A stretch of 6,503 bases of DNA. Source: an uncultured Oscillospiraceae bacterium (lineage in GTDB: Bacteria > Bacillota > Clostridia > Oscillospirales > Oscillospiraceae). A program made the translations under genes and the position numbers. Under the pieces are notes generated by a model. It was not told the origin of the DNA, did no database searches, and worked only from the letters and a program-made list of their open reading frames with translations. The stretch lies in contig CAKUKL010000086.1 in assembly GCA_934662925.1 (NCBI GenBank), positions 1 to 6,503 of the forward strand, written 5' to 3'. Below are positions 1-6,503 of the stretch, piece by piece. Each line of letters opens with the position of its first letter. Within the stretch, counting starts at the first letter, position 1.

Positions 1-108
1 TACCATCTGAAATGGTCAATATCTGCCACCCTAACATTGGCATACGTATTAAGTCGAATAAATTCTTATTTCGTTGATTCCTCTCGTTAAATTCCTAAAA
101 TAAGTGCA
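1..108. other. AT-rich intergenic stretch at the left edge, no supported gene
   Basis: These bases lie beyond the terminator that follows the MATE gene and are clearly richer in A and T than the genes to the right. I see only small imperfect inverted repeats (2-6 with 12-16; 55-61 with 66-73) and no convincing promoter. A short minus-strand frame opens with ATG at 43 and runs off the window edge, but it has no recognisable ribosome binding site, so I do not call it. The next gene probably starts outside the window. Confidence 0.5.
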
Positions 109-146
109 AAAATCCCCCGGAGTGCAGCTGTGCTCCGGGGGATTTT
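109..146 (-). terminator. Rho-independent terminator after the MATE gene
   Basis: A 14-bp perfect stem (109-122 paired with 133-146) with a GC core of CCCCCGGAG encloses a 10-base loop. Read on the minus strand, the stem is followed by a T run from the A tract at 108-112 and then by more T-rich sequence. It begins 10 bases past the TAA stop of the MATE gene at 156-158. The A/T ends of the stem mean it could also act on plus-strand transcripts, but the minus direction has the gene and the better T tract. Confidence 0.9.
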
Positions 147-155
147 CTGTCGCTC

Positions 156-1514
156 TTATCGGAATTCCGCGCTCTTCGAGAGCCAGTTTGATTTGAAGAA
201 ATACAACGTAAATACGATGCTGCTCAGACTCCACGTCAGCGGATAGGCCCAGAAGATCACCGAGATTTGCGGGATGAAATGCACTGCGATGGTGATGTAG
301 CTCACCCGGATAATGCACCAACAGGCCAGCATCACCATCATGGGGACGATCGACCGCCCAGCGCCACGGAAAATAGCCGCCAGACAATGGCTGTAGGCCA
401 GCAGGAAATAAAACAGCGTGATGGTCTTTGCCTGACTCACACCGTAAGCCACCACCTGCGGGTCGCTGTTGAACGCGGAGATCAGCAGCGGGGCCGCCAG
501 ATTGATGCACACACCGATGACCTCTGCCAGCGAGATGGAGCACAGCACGCCGAAGCGGATGCCCTTCTTGACGCGGTCGTACTTCCCCGCGCCGATATTC
601 TGGCTGATGAAAGTGGTCAGCGCCATGGCGAAGCAGTTGATGGGCAGGAAGGCAAACCCCTCGATCTTGGCGTAGGAACCGCAGCCCGCCACCGCCATCT
701 TGCCGAAGGCGTTGATGTTGGACTGCACCACCACGTTGGCCAGCGCGATGATGGAGTTCTGCAGGCCGGTCGGCAGGCCGTTGCGTACCACGAGCTTGAG
801 CATAGGCATATCGAAGCGGATCTTCCGGATGACGATGCGGTATTCCGCATCGCTCCGGACCAGCCGGGTAAAGCAGAGAATGGCGCTGGCAAACTGGGAG
901 ATGATCGTAGCCAGCGCCGCGCTACCCACACCCCAGCGGAACACCGCCACGAACAGCAGATCCAGCACCACATTGGTCATGGACGAAAAAATGAGGTAGT
1001 ACAGCGGATGCTTGCTGTCGCCGGAGGACTGGAGAATGCCCACGCAGATATTATACATGACGAAGGCAATGGAGCCGCAGAAATAGATCCGGAAATACAG
1101 CACAGACGACGGCAGCACATCTTCCGGCGTCCCCATCAGCCGGAGAATCAGCGGCGTGAATATGATGCCGATCACCGTCAGCAGCACGCCCGCCACAAGG
1201 CCGAAGGCCACCGTGGTATGTACCGCCCGCTCCACGCTCTCCTTATCCCGGGCGCCGAAATACCGGGCGATGACCACGCCCGCGCCCACGGACACGCCGT
1301 TGAAGAAGCCCACCAGCAGGAAGATAAGGCTGCCGGAGGAGCTGACCGCCGCCAGCGCGTCACTGCCGATAAAGTTGCCGACGATGAGGGAGTCCGCCGT
1401 GTTATACAGCTGCTGGAACAGGTTTCCCAGAAAAAGTGGGAACGCAAAGGCCAGCATTTTTCGGGCGATCGGCCCCTCAGTCAAAAGATTTCCAGATGTT
1501 TTTGCCTGACTCAT
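156..1514 (-). CDS. MATE family efflux transporter (multidrug/Na+ or H+ antiporter)
   Basis: A 452-residue integral membrane protein of the MATE (NorM/DinF-like) family, which exports drugs or metabolites in exchange for Na+ or H+; the substrate cannot be read from the sequence. The length and about twelve hydrophobic segments fit the family. Visible family features are the N-terminal YNTADSLIVGNFIG stretch (residues 37-50) with its conserved Asp41, NVVLDLLFV (181-189), GDSKHP (165-170), the start of the second half with YAKIEGFAFLPI (281-292), SQNIGAGK (304-311), and FRGAGRSIVPM (382-392). The two halves show the expected internal pseudo-symmetry. The ATG at 1514 is chosen because GAGG lies 5 bases upstream on the minus strand and the protein begins just ahead of the conserved LLTEGPI segment. 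The start lies 21 bases after the deoC stop, so it is probably co-transcribed with deoC. No frameshift or truncation is seen. Confidence 0.93.
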   Translation of the reverse strand: MSQAKTSGNLLTEGPIARKMLAFAFPLFLGNLFQQLYNTADSLIVGNFIGSDALAAVSSSGSLIFLLVGFFNGVSVGAGVVIARYFGARDKESVERAVHTTVAFGLVAGVLLTVIGIIFTPLILRLMGTPEDVLPSSVLYFRIYFCGSIAFVMYNICVGILQSSGDSKHPLYYLIFSSMTNVVLDLLFVAVFRWGVGSAALATIISQFASAILCFTRLVRSDAEYRIVIRKIRFDMPMLKLVVRNGLPTGLQNSIIALANVVVQSNINAFGKMAVAGCGSYAKIEGFAFLPINCFAMALTTFISQNIGAGKYDRVKKGIRFGVLCSISLAEVIGVCINLAAPLLISAFNSDPQVVAYGVSQAKTITLFYFLLAYSHCLAAIFRGAGRSIVPMMVMLACWCIIRVSYITIAVHFIPQISVIFWAYPLTWSLSSIVFTLYFFKSNWLSKSAEFR

Positions 1515-1535
1515 GTTATCCTCGTTTCTGTCAAC

Positions 1536-2210
1536 TCAGTTTTCCTTGCTTTTGCCGCGCTCCGCGGCCTTGACCAGCGCCACGATGCGGGACGTACCCA
1601 GACGGTCCGCGCCCAGCGCCATAAAGTCCGCGGCGTCCTGCAATGTGGAGATACCGCCCGCAGCTTTGATCTTCACGTTGGGCGTTGTATGTGCCCGGAA
1701 CAAGGCCACATCCTCCCGGGTGGCTCCGCCGGTAGAACAGCCGGTGGAGGTCTTGATGAAATCCGCGCCGCTCTCCGACACGATCCCGCACATTCTCATC
1801 TTCTCTTCCTCGGTCAGAAGGCAGGTCTCCACGATGACCTTGAGAATCAACTCGCCGCAGGCCGCCTTCACCGCCCGGATCTCCTCCAGCAGCGCGTCCC
1901 AGCGGCCGTCCTTTACCCAGCCCAGATCAATGACCATATCGATCTCCCGGGCGCCGTCGGCAATGGCGCTCTCCGTCTCAAACACCTTCACCGCAGTGGT
2001 GCTGTACCCGTTGGGAAAGCCGATCACCGTACACACCGGCAGGCGGCCATCCAGATAATTCGCCGCCTGCTTCACATAGGACGGCGGGATGCACACCGAG
2101 GCGCATCCGTACTTCACGCCGTCGTCGCACAGCGTCCGGATCTCGTCCCACGACGCGGTCTGGCGGAGCAGCGTATGATCCACCGCGCGCAAGATCTCAC
2201 ATACCTCCAT
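1536..2210 (-). CDS. deoC: Deoxyribose-phosphate aldolase
   Basis: A 224-residue cytoplasmic class I aldolase that splits 2-deoxy-D-ribose 5-phosphate into acetaldehyde and glyceraldehyde 3-phosphate, the last step of deoxynucleoside breakdown. Family motifs run the full length: DHTLL (11-15), VCIPPSYV (39-46), [13 protein letters not shown] (63-75), [10 protein letters not shown] (88-97) and FIKTSTG (151-157). By alignment with E. coli DeoC, Lys153 is the Schiff-base lysine, and Asp91 and Lys182 (VKIKAAGG) are the proton-relay residues. The open frame extends upstream to 2327, but that extension runs through the terminator hairpin of the previous gene. The ATG at 2210 starts at the usual family N-terminus and has a strong ribosome binding site. 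The E. coli protein ends with a catalytically helpful tyrosine; none is seen here, where the tail ends RGKSKEN. A MATE transporter gene follows after 21 bases; no other deo genes are in view. Confidence 0.96.
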   Translation of the reverse strand: MEVCEILRAVDHTLLRQTASWDEIRTLCDDGVKYGCASVCIPPSYVKQAANYLDGRLPVCTVIGFPNGYSTTAVKVFETESAIADGAREIDMVIDLGWVKDGRWDALLEEIRAVKAACGELILKVIVETCLLTEEEKMRMCGIVSESGADFIKTSTGCSTGGATREDVALFRAHTTPNVKIKAAGGISTLQDAADFMALGADRLGTSRIVALVKAAERGKSKEN

Positions 2211-2218
2211 ACCTGATT

Positions 2219-2225
2219 CTCCTCC
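2219..2225 (-). promoter_or_regulatory. Ribosome binding site that fixes the deoC start
   Basis: On the minus strand these bases read GGAGGAG, 8 bases upstream of the ATG at 2210. This favours the 224-residue deoC product over a longer frame opening at 2327. No clear -35/-10 promoter pair could be identified between this site and the terminator hairpin at 2289. Confidence 0.85.
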
Positions 2226-2288
2226 ATCGGAAATTAGGACAAAAAAAGCACCAATTCCCACCAGTTTTATTGGATTTGAAAGAGCATA

Positions 2289-2322
2289 AGAACCGGCTGC
2301 ACGGAATCGTGCAGCCGGTTCT
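2289..2322 (-). terminator. Probable intrinsic terminator of the cmk–plsC–ispH/S1 operon
   Basis: A perfect 14-bp inverted repeat (2289-2302 with 2309-2322) with a 6-base loop lies 22 bases past the TAA stop of the ispH–S1 gene at 2345-2347. On the minus strand it is followed by TATGCTCTTTC, a broken rather than clean T run, so termination may be incomplete and some read-through into deoC is possible. On the plus strand no T run follows, which supports the minus orientation. Confidence 0.7.
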
Positions 2323-2344
2323 GTCACTTCAATGGCCGGACAAA

Positions 2345-4288
2345 TTACTCCTCGTCGGAAGTCTCTTCCTCAGCGGGAGCGCCCTCCAGCAGAGCGCGGA
2401 TGGACAGAGACACCTTCTTGTTGTCATTGTCAATAGCAATGATCTTGGCGTCCACGGTCTCGCCCTCGGTGAGGACGTCGCCGGGCTTCTCCACCCGGTG
2501 ATCAGCGATCTGGGAGATGTGGATCAGGCCGTCAACGCCGGGGACGATCTCGGCAAAGGCACCGAAGGTCATCAGCTTGACGATCTTGACGGGGGCCACG
2601 TCGCCCACGGAGTACTTCTCGGTGAACACTGCCCAAGGCTCCTGAGCGTGATCCTTCATGCCCAGAGAGATCTTCTTCTTCTCGGGGTCGAAGGAGATAA
2701 CATACACGTCCACGGTGTCGCCCACGGAGACGACCTCGGCGGGGTTCTTGATGCGGGACCAGGACAGCTCGGAGATGTGGACCATGCCGTCCACGCCGCC
2801 GATGTCAACGAAAGCGCCGTAAGAGGTCAGGCTCTTGACGGTGCCGGTGTAGTGCTTGCCGACCTCGATGTTGTTCCACACCTCAGCGGCGGCGGCGGCA
2901 CGGGCCTCAGCGGCCACGGCACGGATGGAGCCGACCACGCGGCGGCGGGCACGGTTGACCTCAGTGATGCGCAGCTTCACGCGCTCCTTGACCATCTCGG
3001 ACAGGTCGGCGCCGCGGGGCTTGCCAGACTGGGAAGCGGGGATGAACACGCGGATGCCCTTGACATTGGCCACCAGACCGCCCTTGTTCTCCTCGGTGAT
3101 GATGCCCTCGAGCACATCCTTGTTCTCAACGGCGTTTTCGATGGTCTCCCAGTTCTTCTGGGTGTCCAGACGCTTCTTGGACAGCTTGACCATGCAGTCG
3201 CGGTCACTGACCAGCATGACGTAGGTCTCGATCTCATCGCCGACCTTGCAGATGTCCTCGACCTTGACGTCGGGATCGTCGCTCAGCTCGGACAGGGGGA
3301 TGTAGCCGGGATACTTGATGCCCAGTTCGACCTGCACTTCAGTCGGCGTGATCGCAACGACGGTGCCAGTGACCTTATCCCCCGTATTCAAAGTCTTGAA
3401 CGACTCCTCCAGCATCTCTGCAAAGGACTGTTCAATCTCCATAATTTCTTCGCTCATTTTGTTATAGACCTCCTTTATGATCCACCCCGGCGTCGATGCG
3501 CCGGCGGTGATTCCAAGGGACGCTAAACGAGCAAACTCCCCAGGGGTAAGTTCGTCGCTGTGCTCCACCTGACGGACAAAAGAACAGCAGCTTTCGCATA
3601 GTTGGGTCAGCCGTCTCGTGTTGGAGCTTTTCGGGTCCCCAATCACGATCATACCATCGCATTCTTCCGCCAAGGCAAGTGCCTCAGACTGTCTCTTGGA
3701 CGTAGCACCACATATTGTATCAAAAAATTCTGCATTTGTACACACTTTTTTTGCGTTTTTAATGCAATTTTCCCAGTTTGTGCGAATTGCCGTAGTCTGG
3801 GATACAAAACTCAGCCCTTTCGCCGTCAAATCTGGCTGTTTTAGAAAAATTTCCGCCAATTCGTCCCAATCACGGGCCACGATCCCGTGCTCCGTCCAGC
3901 CGGCGATGCCGATGATCTCCGGATGGGAAGCGTCGCCGATGATCACCGGAACGCGCCCGCGCAGCTCCGCATCCCGGACCAACTTGTGGATGCGCTCCAC
4001 GTATGGGCAGGTGGCGTCCAAGATCTCACAGCCCTTCGCCGTCAGCGCGTCATAGGTTCGCTTCGGCTCGCCGTGGGCGCGGATGAGCACCGCCGCGCCG
4101 TCGGGCACGTCCTCCGGCTGGGACACCGTCCGGGCCCCCAGCTCTTCCAGATGGGCGATAACGTAGCGGTTGTGGGTGATGTCGCCCAGCATGTAGACCG
4201 GGCCCTTCCGGGCGCGTTGCTCCGCCGTCTCCACCGCCCGGCGGACGCCGTAGCAGAATCCGGCGGACTGTGCCAGCTTGATGATCAT
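2345..4288 (-). CDS. ispH-rpsA: Fused 4-hydroxy-3-methylbut-2-enyl diphosphate reductase (IspH) / ribosomal protein S1
   Basis: A 647-residue two-part cytoplasmic protein. Residues 1-277 are IspH (LytB), the iron-sulfur enzyme that reduces HMBPP to IPP and DMAPP in the MEP pathway. By alignment with E. coli IspH, the three cluster cysteines are Cys12 (GFCYG), Cys94 (DATCPYVE) and Cys193 (TICGATS). His39, His72 and His122, Glu124 and Thr165 (SQTT) are the active-site residues, and SSN 221-223 and Ser265 (TAGASTP) bind diphosphate. Residues 303-632 hold four S1 RNA-binding domains, roughly 303-371, 388-456, 475-545 and 560-632; the last two carry the classical SYGAF/TFGAF and VHIS/IHIS motifs. 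An acidic tail (635-647) closes the protein. E. coli S1 has six domains; four is usual in Firmicutes. Such fusions are known in Clostridia. The ATG at 4288 overlaps the plsC stop in ATGA. A strong internal ribosome binding site at the junction may also give free S1. The part around 3590-3860 is AT-rich compared with the rest. Confidence 0.96.
   Translation of the reverse strand: MIIKLAQSAGFCYGVRRAVETAEQRARKGPVYMLGDITHNRYVIAHLEELGARTVSQPEDVPDGAAVLIRAHGEPKRTYDALTAKGCEILDATCPYVERIHKLVRDAELRGRVPVIIGDASHPEIIGIAGWTEHGIVARDWDELAEIFLKQPDLTAKGLSFVSQTTAIRTNWENCIKNAKKVCTNAEFFDTICGATSKRQSEALALAEECDGMIVIGDPKSSNTRRLTQLCESCCSFVRQVEHSDELTPGEFARLASLGITAGASTPGWIIKEVYNKMSEEIMEIEQSFAEMLEESFKTLNTGDKVTGTVVAITPTEVQVELGIKYPGYIPLSELSDDPDVKVEDICKVGDEIETYVMLVSDRDCMVKLSKKRLDTQKNWETIENAVENKDVLEGIITEENKGGLVANVKGIRVFIPASQSGKPRGADLSEMVKERVKLRITEVNRARRRVVGSIRAVAAEARAAAAAEVWNNIEVGKHYTGTVKSLTSYGAFVDIGGVDGMVHISELSWSRIKNPAEVVSVGDTVDVYVISFDPEKKKISLGMKDHAQEPWAVFTEKYSVGDVAPVKIVKLMTFGAFAEIVPGVDGLIHISQIADHRVEKPGDVLTEGETVDAKIIAIDNDNKKVSLSIRALLEGAPAEEETSDEE
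3468..3477 (-). promoter_or_regulatory. Internal Shine-Dalgarno site for a possible free S1 protein (start at 3457)
   Basis: On the minus strand these bases read TAAAGGAGGT, which contains an 8-base perfect match to the 16S anti-Shine-Dalgarno. Ten bases later comes an in-frame ATG (3455-3457) that opens [10 protein letters not shown], exactly where the IspH domain ends and the S1 part begins. In the fusion frame the site is read as part of the codons for IIKEV. A protein started here would have 370 residues, four S1 domains and an acidic tail, the size of a stand-alone Firmicute S1. The site is seen directly; its use by ribosomes is inference. It may instead be a relic of formerly separate genes, or be weakened by translating ribosomes. 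Confidence 0.65.
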
Positions 4289-4875
4289 GCCTGTTCCCCC
4301 AGCGCACGGATACGCGTCATCAGGTCGTCGGCGATCCGCTGGTAGTCCTCCGGCGTGGGCTTGCGGCCCTCAAACTCCGGATGATAGGGCTGACCGAAGA
4401 TCACGTCTGTTTTCCGGAACAGCCGCTTTTTCGGAGAAATGTAGATGGGGACGATAGGCACCCCCGTCCGGGTGGCAAACATGGCCGCGCCAGTGTGGGC
4501 TTCGCCGGTCTCGCCCTCCTTCACCCGGGTCCCCTCGGGGAACAGCAGCAGCTTCTCCCCGTTTTTCAGCACCCGCATGGCCTCCTTAATGGCGCCCACG
4601 TCAGCCTTGCCCCGCTTCACGCCGATAATTCCTGCCTTTTTCAGCAGGTATCCCAGCACCGGGATGTGCATCAGCTCGTCCTTTGCCATCACATGTAATT
4701 GCGGCCTGTGCCCCACCGCGCACACCACATACACCGGGTCGCCCAGCGTCGTGTGGTTGCCGCACAGCAGCGCACCGCCATCTGGGATATTCTCCCGGCC
4801 CTGCACCCTCCAAGGGTGGAACAGCTTCATAAAGATCCAGACCAGCGGGTACAGCACCGCGTACAGCTTATTCAT
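4285..4875 (-). CDS. plsC: 1-acyl-sn-glycerol-3-phosphate acyltransferase (PlsC/LPLAT family)
   Basis: A 196-residue acyltransferase predicted to add the second acyl chain to lysophosphatidic acid, giving phosphatidic acid for membrane lipids. A hydrophobic N-terminal stretch (about residues 4-19) probably anchors it to the inner face of the membrane. The four family blocks are visible in order: NHTTLGDP with the catalytic His41 and Asp46 (HX4D), IIGVKRG (83-89), FPEGTR (112-117), and VPIVPIYI (139-146). Length is typical of short clostridial PlsC proteins. The ATG at 4875 has GGAGG 6 bases upstream and overlaps the end of cmk by 8 bases. Its TGA overlaps the ispH start in ATGA. The position inside a cmk–ispH/S1 operon suggests supply of lipid linked to growth. 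The exact acyl acceptor cannot be proven from sequence, since other LPLAT members share these motifs. Confidence 0.92.
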   Translation of the reverse strand: MNKLYAVLYPLVWIFMKLFHPWRVQGRENIPDGGALLCGNHTTLGDPVYVVCAVGHRPQLHVMAKDELMHIPVLGYLLKKAGIIGVKRGKADVGAIKEAMRVLKNGEKLLLFPEGTRVKEGETGEAHTGAAMFATRTGVPIVPIYISPKKRLFRKTDVIFGQPYHPEFEGRKPTPEDYQRIADDLMTRIRALGEQA

Positions 4876-5563
4876 GGACTCCCTCCGCTCTGTTCAGGTT
4901 CTCCCGGATCACGGCCAGCAGCTGGCCGAAGCTCTCCTCCCGGCTGTTTCCGGTGGTGTCCACCACCACGGCGTCCTCCGCCTTTTTCAGCGGCGACACC
5001 GCCCGGTGGGCGTCGCACTCGTCCCGCTCCACCACGTCCCGGAGGATCTGGGCCTCATCCACCTGTTCGCCCCGCTCCAGAAGCTCCAGATACCGGCGAT
5101 GGGCGCGGTCCGCCGCGTCCGCGGTGAGGTAAATCTTCAAATCAGCGCCGGGCAGCACCACCGTGCCGATGTCCCGGCCGTCCATGATGACGTCGTGCTC
5201 CCGGGCCAGCCTGCGCTGCATATCCAGCAGGAAAGCCCGCACCTCCGGAATGGCCGACACCCGGGATGCGTAATAGGATATCTCATTGCGGCGGATGTCA
5301 TCGGTGACATCCGCCCCGTGAAGATACATCCGCTGCAATCCGTCCCCATCGTAGGCCATTCTGATGTCCAGCCGGGGCAGCAGCGCCGCCACCGCCTGAC
5401 CATCATCCGGGGCCGTGTTTTCCTGCTTGGCGAACAACCCAACCGTCCGATAGATCGCTCCGGTGTCTACGTATAGAAAGCCCAGCTCCCGGGCCAGCTG
5501 CTTGGCCAGAGTGGACTTTCCCGCTCCGGACGGCCCATCTATGGCAATGCTTCGGTATTTCAT
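4868..5563 (-). CDS. cmk: (d)CMP kinase (cytidylate kinase)
   Basis: A 231-residue cytoplasmic kinase that phosphorylates CMP and dCMP with ATP, supplying CDP for RNA, DNA and phospholipid precursors. It opens with the P-loop GPSGAGKST (10-18), followed by DTGAIYR (33-39), the CMP-binding insert with SRVSAIPEVR (100-109; canonical S-x-V-AIPxVR type), DGRDIGTVVLP (128-138), and the lid/C-terminal block RDECDAHRAVSPL (180-192) with DAVVVDTT (197-204). Length matches the usual 220-230 residues. The frame stays open upstream to 5632, but the ATG at 5563 fits the family N-terminus (MKYRSIAIDGPSG) and has GAAGGAG 10 bases upstream, so the upstream arginine/glycine-rich extension is rejected. It overlaps the preceding flavoprotein gene by 4 bases (ATGA) and plsC by 8. 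In E. coli, cmk sits directly before rpsA; here the same linkage is kept with plsC and ispH in between. Confidence 0.96.
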   Translation of the reverse strand: MKYRSIAIDGPSGAGKSTLAKQLARELGFLYVDTGAIYRTVGLFAKQENTAPDDGQAVAALLPRLDIRMAYDGDGLQRMYLHGADVTDDIRRNEISYYASRVSAIPEVRAFLLDMQRRLAREHDVIMDGRDIGTVVLPGADLKIYLTADAADRAHRRYLELLERGEQVDEAQILRDVVERDECDAHRAVSPLKKAEDAVVVDTTGNSREESFGQLLAVIRENLNRAEGVHE

Positions 5564-6503
5564 CCGTTCATTTCTCCTTCCATGCCAAGCTCCATGGCCG
5601 CGGCCTCTCCGGCGGCGCAGCCCGTGGCCCAAGCGATCTGAAGATTGAAGCCGCCGGTATACGCGTCCACGTCCAGCAGCTCGCCCGCGAAGTAAAGCCC
5701 TTGCACCAGCTTGGATTCCATGGTCTTCGGGTCCACCAGTCCCACCTTTACGCCGCCGGCGGTGATGATAGCCTCTTCCACCGGCCGGGTGCCGGTCAGC
5801 TTCACTTTGAAGTCTTTCAGCGTCTCCAGCAGGCGGCGGCGCTGCTCCTTCCGGATGTCCCGCACCTTGGTGTTTCCGGGAATGCCCGTCCGGTCGATGA
5901 GCACCGGGATCATGGACCGGGGCACCAGACCGCCCAAAGCGTTGGCGTAATCCTGATTGGCCCGGTCGGCAAAGTCCCGGAGCAGTCGGGCGTCCAGCTT
6001 CTCCTCGTCCAGCGCGGGCTTCAGGTCGATGTGGGCCGTGTAGCTGTCCCGGTCGAAGTCCAGATGGGCCGACGCGCTGAGCACCAGCGGCCCGGACAGG
6101 CCGAAATGGGTGAAGAGCATCTCGCCCTGCTCCCGGTAGACCACCTTGTTTTTCCGGTTCTTGATCTTCAGCTCCACGTTCCGCAGGGACAGCCCCTGAA
6201 GCCTGCCGCAGTCCGGGTCCCCCGACACCAGCGGCACCAGCGACCCACGGACGGGAACCACGGCATGTCCCGCCGACTCCGCCAGCCGGTAGCCGTCCCC
6301 GGTGGAGCCGGTGCGGGGATAGGACGCACCGCCGGTGGCAAGGACAACAGCCGTACAGCTATACTCCCCCATGTGTTCCATCATGACTCCCGTAATGCTT
6401 CCGTCCCGGATGACCAGATCCGTCACCCGGTCGTGCAGCAGCTCCACCCCAAGGCGGCGCAGCTCGAAAAACAGCGCGTCGATGATGTCCGCCGCCTTGT
6501 CAG
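5560..6503 (-). CDS. NAD(P)/FAD-dependent oxidoreductase, HI0933/YhiN family (5' end cut by window edge)
   Basis: The C-terminal 313 or so residues of a flavoprotein; the frame is open to the right window edge, where it reads DKAADIIDALFFELRRLG, typical of the middle of this family. The start, including the N-terminal dinucleotide-binding GxGxxG motif, lies outside. Visible family signatures are LATGGASYPRTGSTGDG (about 6394-6344 in coding order), THFGLSGP (near 6111-6088), and the C-terminal block ITAGGV, KTMESK and GLYFAGELLDVDAYTGGFN ending with the NLQ-A-TG-AAG stretch that closes the FAD site. Full-length members have about 400-420 residues, so roughly a quarter is missing. The internal GTG at 6447 is not a likely start because conserved sequence continues upstream of it. 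The family is widespread but its substrate is uncertain; database names such as aminoacetone oxidase-like should be taken as tentative. It is the first visible gene of the cmk operon and overlaps cmk by 4 bases. Confidence 0.92.
   Translation of the reverse strand, partial: DKAADIIDALFFELRRLGVELLHDRVTDLVIRDGSITGVMMEHMGEYSCTAVVLATGGASYPRTGSTGDGYRLAESAGHAVVPVRGSLVPLVSGDPDCGRLQGLSLRNVELKIKNRKNKVVYREQGEMLFTHFGLSGPLVLSASAHLDFDRDSYTAHIDLKPALDEEKLDARLLRDFADRANQDYANALGGLVPRSMIPVLIDRTGIPGNTKVRDIRKEQRRRLLETLKDFKVKLTGTRPVEEAIITAGGVKVGLVDPKTMESKLVQGLYFAGELLDVDAYTGGFNLQIAWATGCAAGEAAAMELGMEGEMNG
5574..5580 (-). promoter_or_regulatory. Ribosome binding site that fixes the cmk start
   Basis: On the minus strand these bases read GAAGGAG, 10 bases upstream of the ATG at 5563. 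They lie inside the last codons of the preceding flavoprotein gene, whose TGA overlaps the cmk ATG. This supports coupled translation and the 231-residue product. Confidence 0.75.

Noticed and set aside
1..43. Start of a minus-strand gene reading MPMLGWQILTISDG off the left edge
   Set aside because: Only 14 codons are visible, there is no ribosome binding site before the ATG, and no family is recognisable.
267..2216. A 649-codon plus-strand open frame opposite the MATE and deoC genes
   Set aside because: It is antisense to two clear family members, its translation is rich in His, Arg, Asp and Gln without any domain-like pattern, and it crosses an intergenic gap. Long antisense frames are expected in GC-rich DNA with this codon use.
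2211..2327. N-terminal extension of deoC up to 2327
   Set aside because: It would translate through the 14-bp terminator hairpin and has no counterpart in the DeoC family; the ATG at 2210 has a strong GGAGGAG site.
2270..3526. A 418-codon plus-strand open frame opposite the S1 domains
   Set aside because: The repetitive Leu/Gly/Asp/Val-rich translation is the mirror of S1 codons, and the frame begins next to the terminator hairpin with no ribosome binding site. The minus-strand S1 protein explains the sequence fully.
3746..3752. A7 run on the minus strand in ispH, arranged A AAA AAA in frame, as a programmed -1 frameshift site
   Set aside because: A -1 shift would reach TGA after eight codons and remove the Cys193 region, giving a useless IspH fragment. 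No clear stimulatory hairpin or upstream Shine-Dalgarno was seen, and the run lies in a locally AT-rich patch where such runs are expected.
5564..5632. N-terminal extension of cmk with an Arg/Gly-rich sequence
   Set aside because: It lies wholly within the coding sequence of the preceding flavoprotein in another frame, and CMP kinases begin just before the P-loop, as from 5563.

Overview
The window looks like chromosomal DNA of a GC-rich (roughly 60%) anaerobic Firmicute of class Clostridia, most likely an Oscillospiraceae/Ruminococcaceae-type gut bacterium. The basis is an IspH–ribosomal protein S1 fusion gene (a clostridial arrangement), strong AGGAGG-type ribosome binding sites, and a cmk–plsC–ispH/S1 gene order. 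The taxon is inferred from family knowledge; no search was run. All six supported genes lie on the minus strand, so transcription runs from the right edge to the left.

Right part (6503 to 2345): a tightly packed operon. In transcription order it holds a 5'-truncated flavoprotein of the HI0933/YhiN family, cytidylate kinase (cmk), a 1-acyl-glycerol-3-phosphate acyltransferase (plsC type), and a 647-residue protein joining IspH (last step of the MEP isoprenoid pathway) to a four-domain S1 RNA-binding protein. Adjacent genes overlap by 4, 8 and 4 bases, which suggests translational coupling. The last gene is followed by a perfect 14-bp hairpin (2289-2322) that probably ends the operon. Its promoter lies outside the window.

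Left part (2210 to 109): deoC (deoxyribose-phosphate aldolase) followed 21 bases later by a MATE-family multidrug/Na+ antiporter, ending in a strong intrinsic terminator at 109-146. The first 108 bases are AT-rich, with no supported gene.

The genes are mostly housekeeping: pyrimidine nucleotide supply, phospholipid and isoprenoid precursor synthesis, translation, and deoxynucleoside salvage. No mobile element, CRISPR array or RNA gene was seen. The most interesting feature is inside the ispH–S1 gene. A near-perfect Shine-Dalgarno sequence and an ATG sit exactly at the IspH/S1 junction, so the gene may make both the fusion and a free S1. A second oddity is an AT-rich patch in the IspH half with different codon use.
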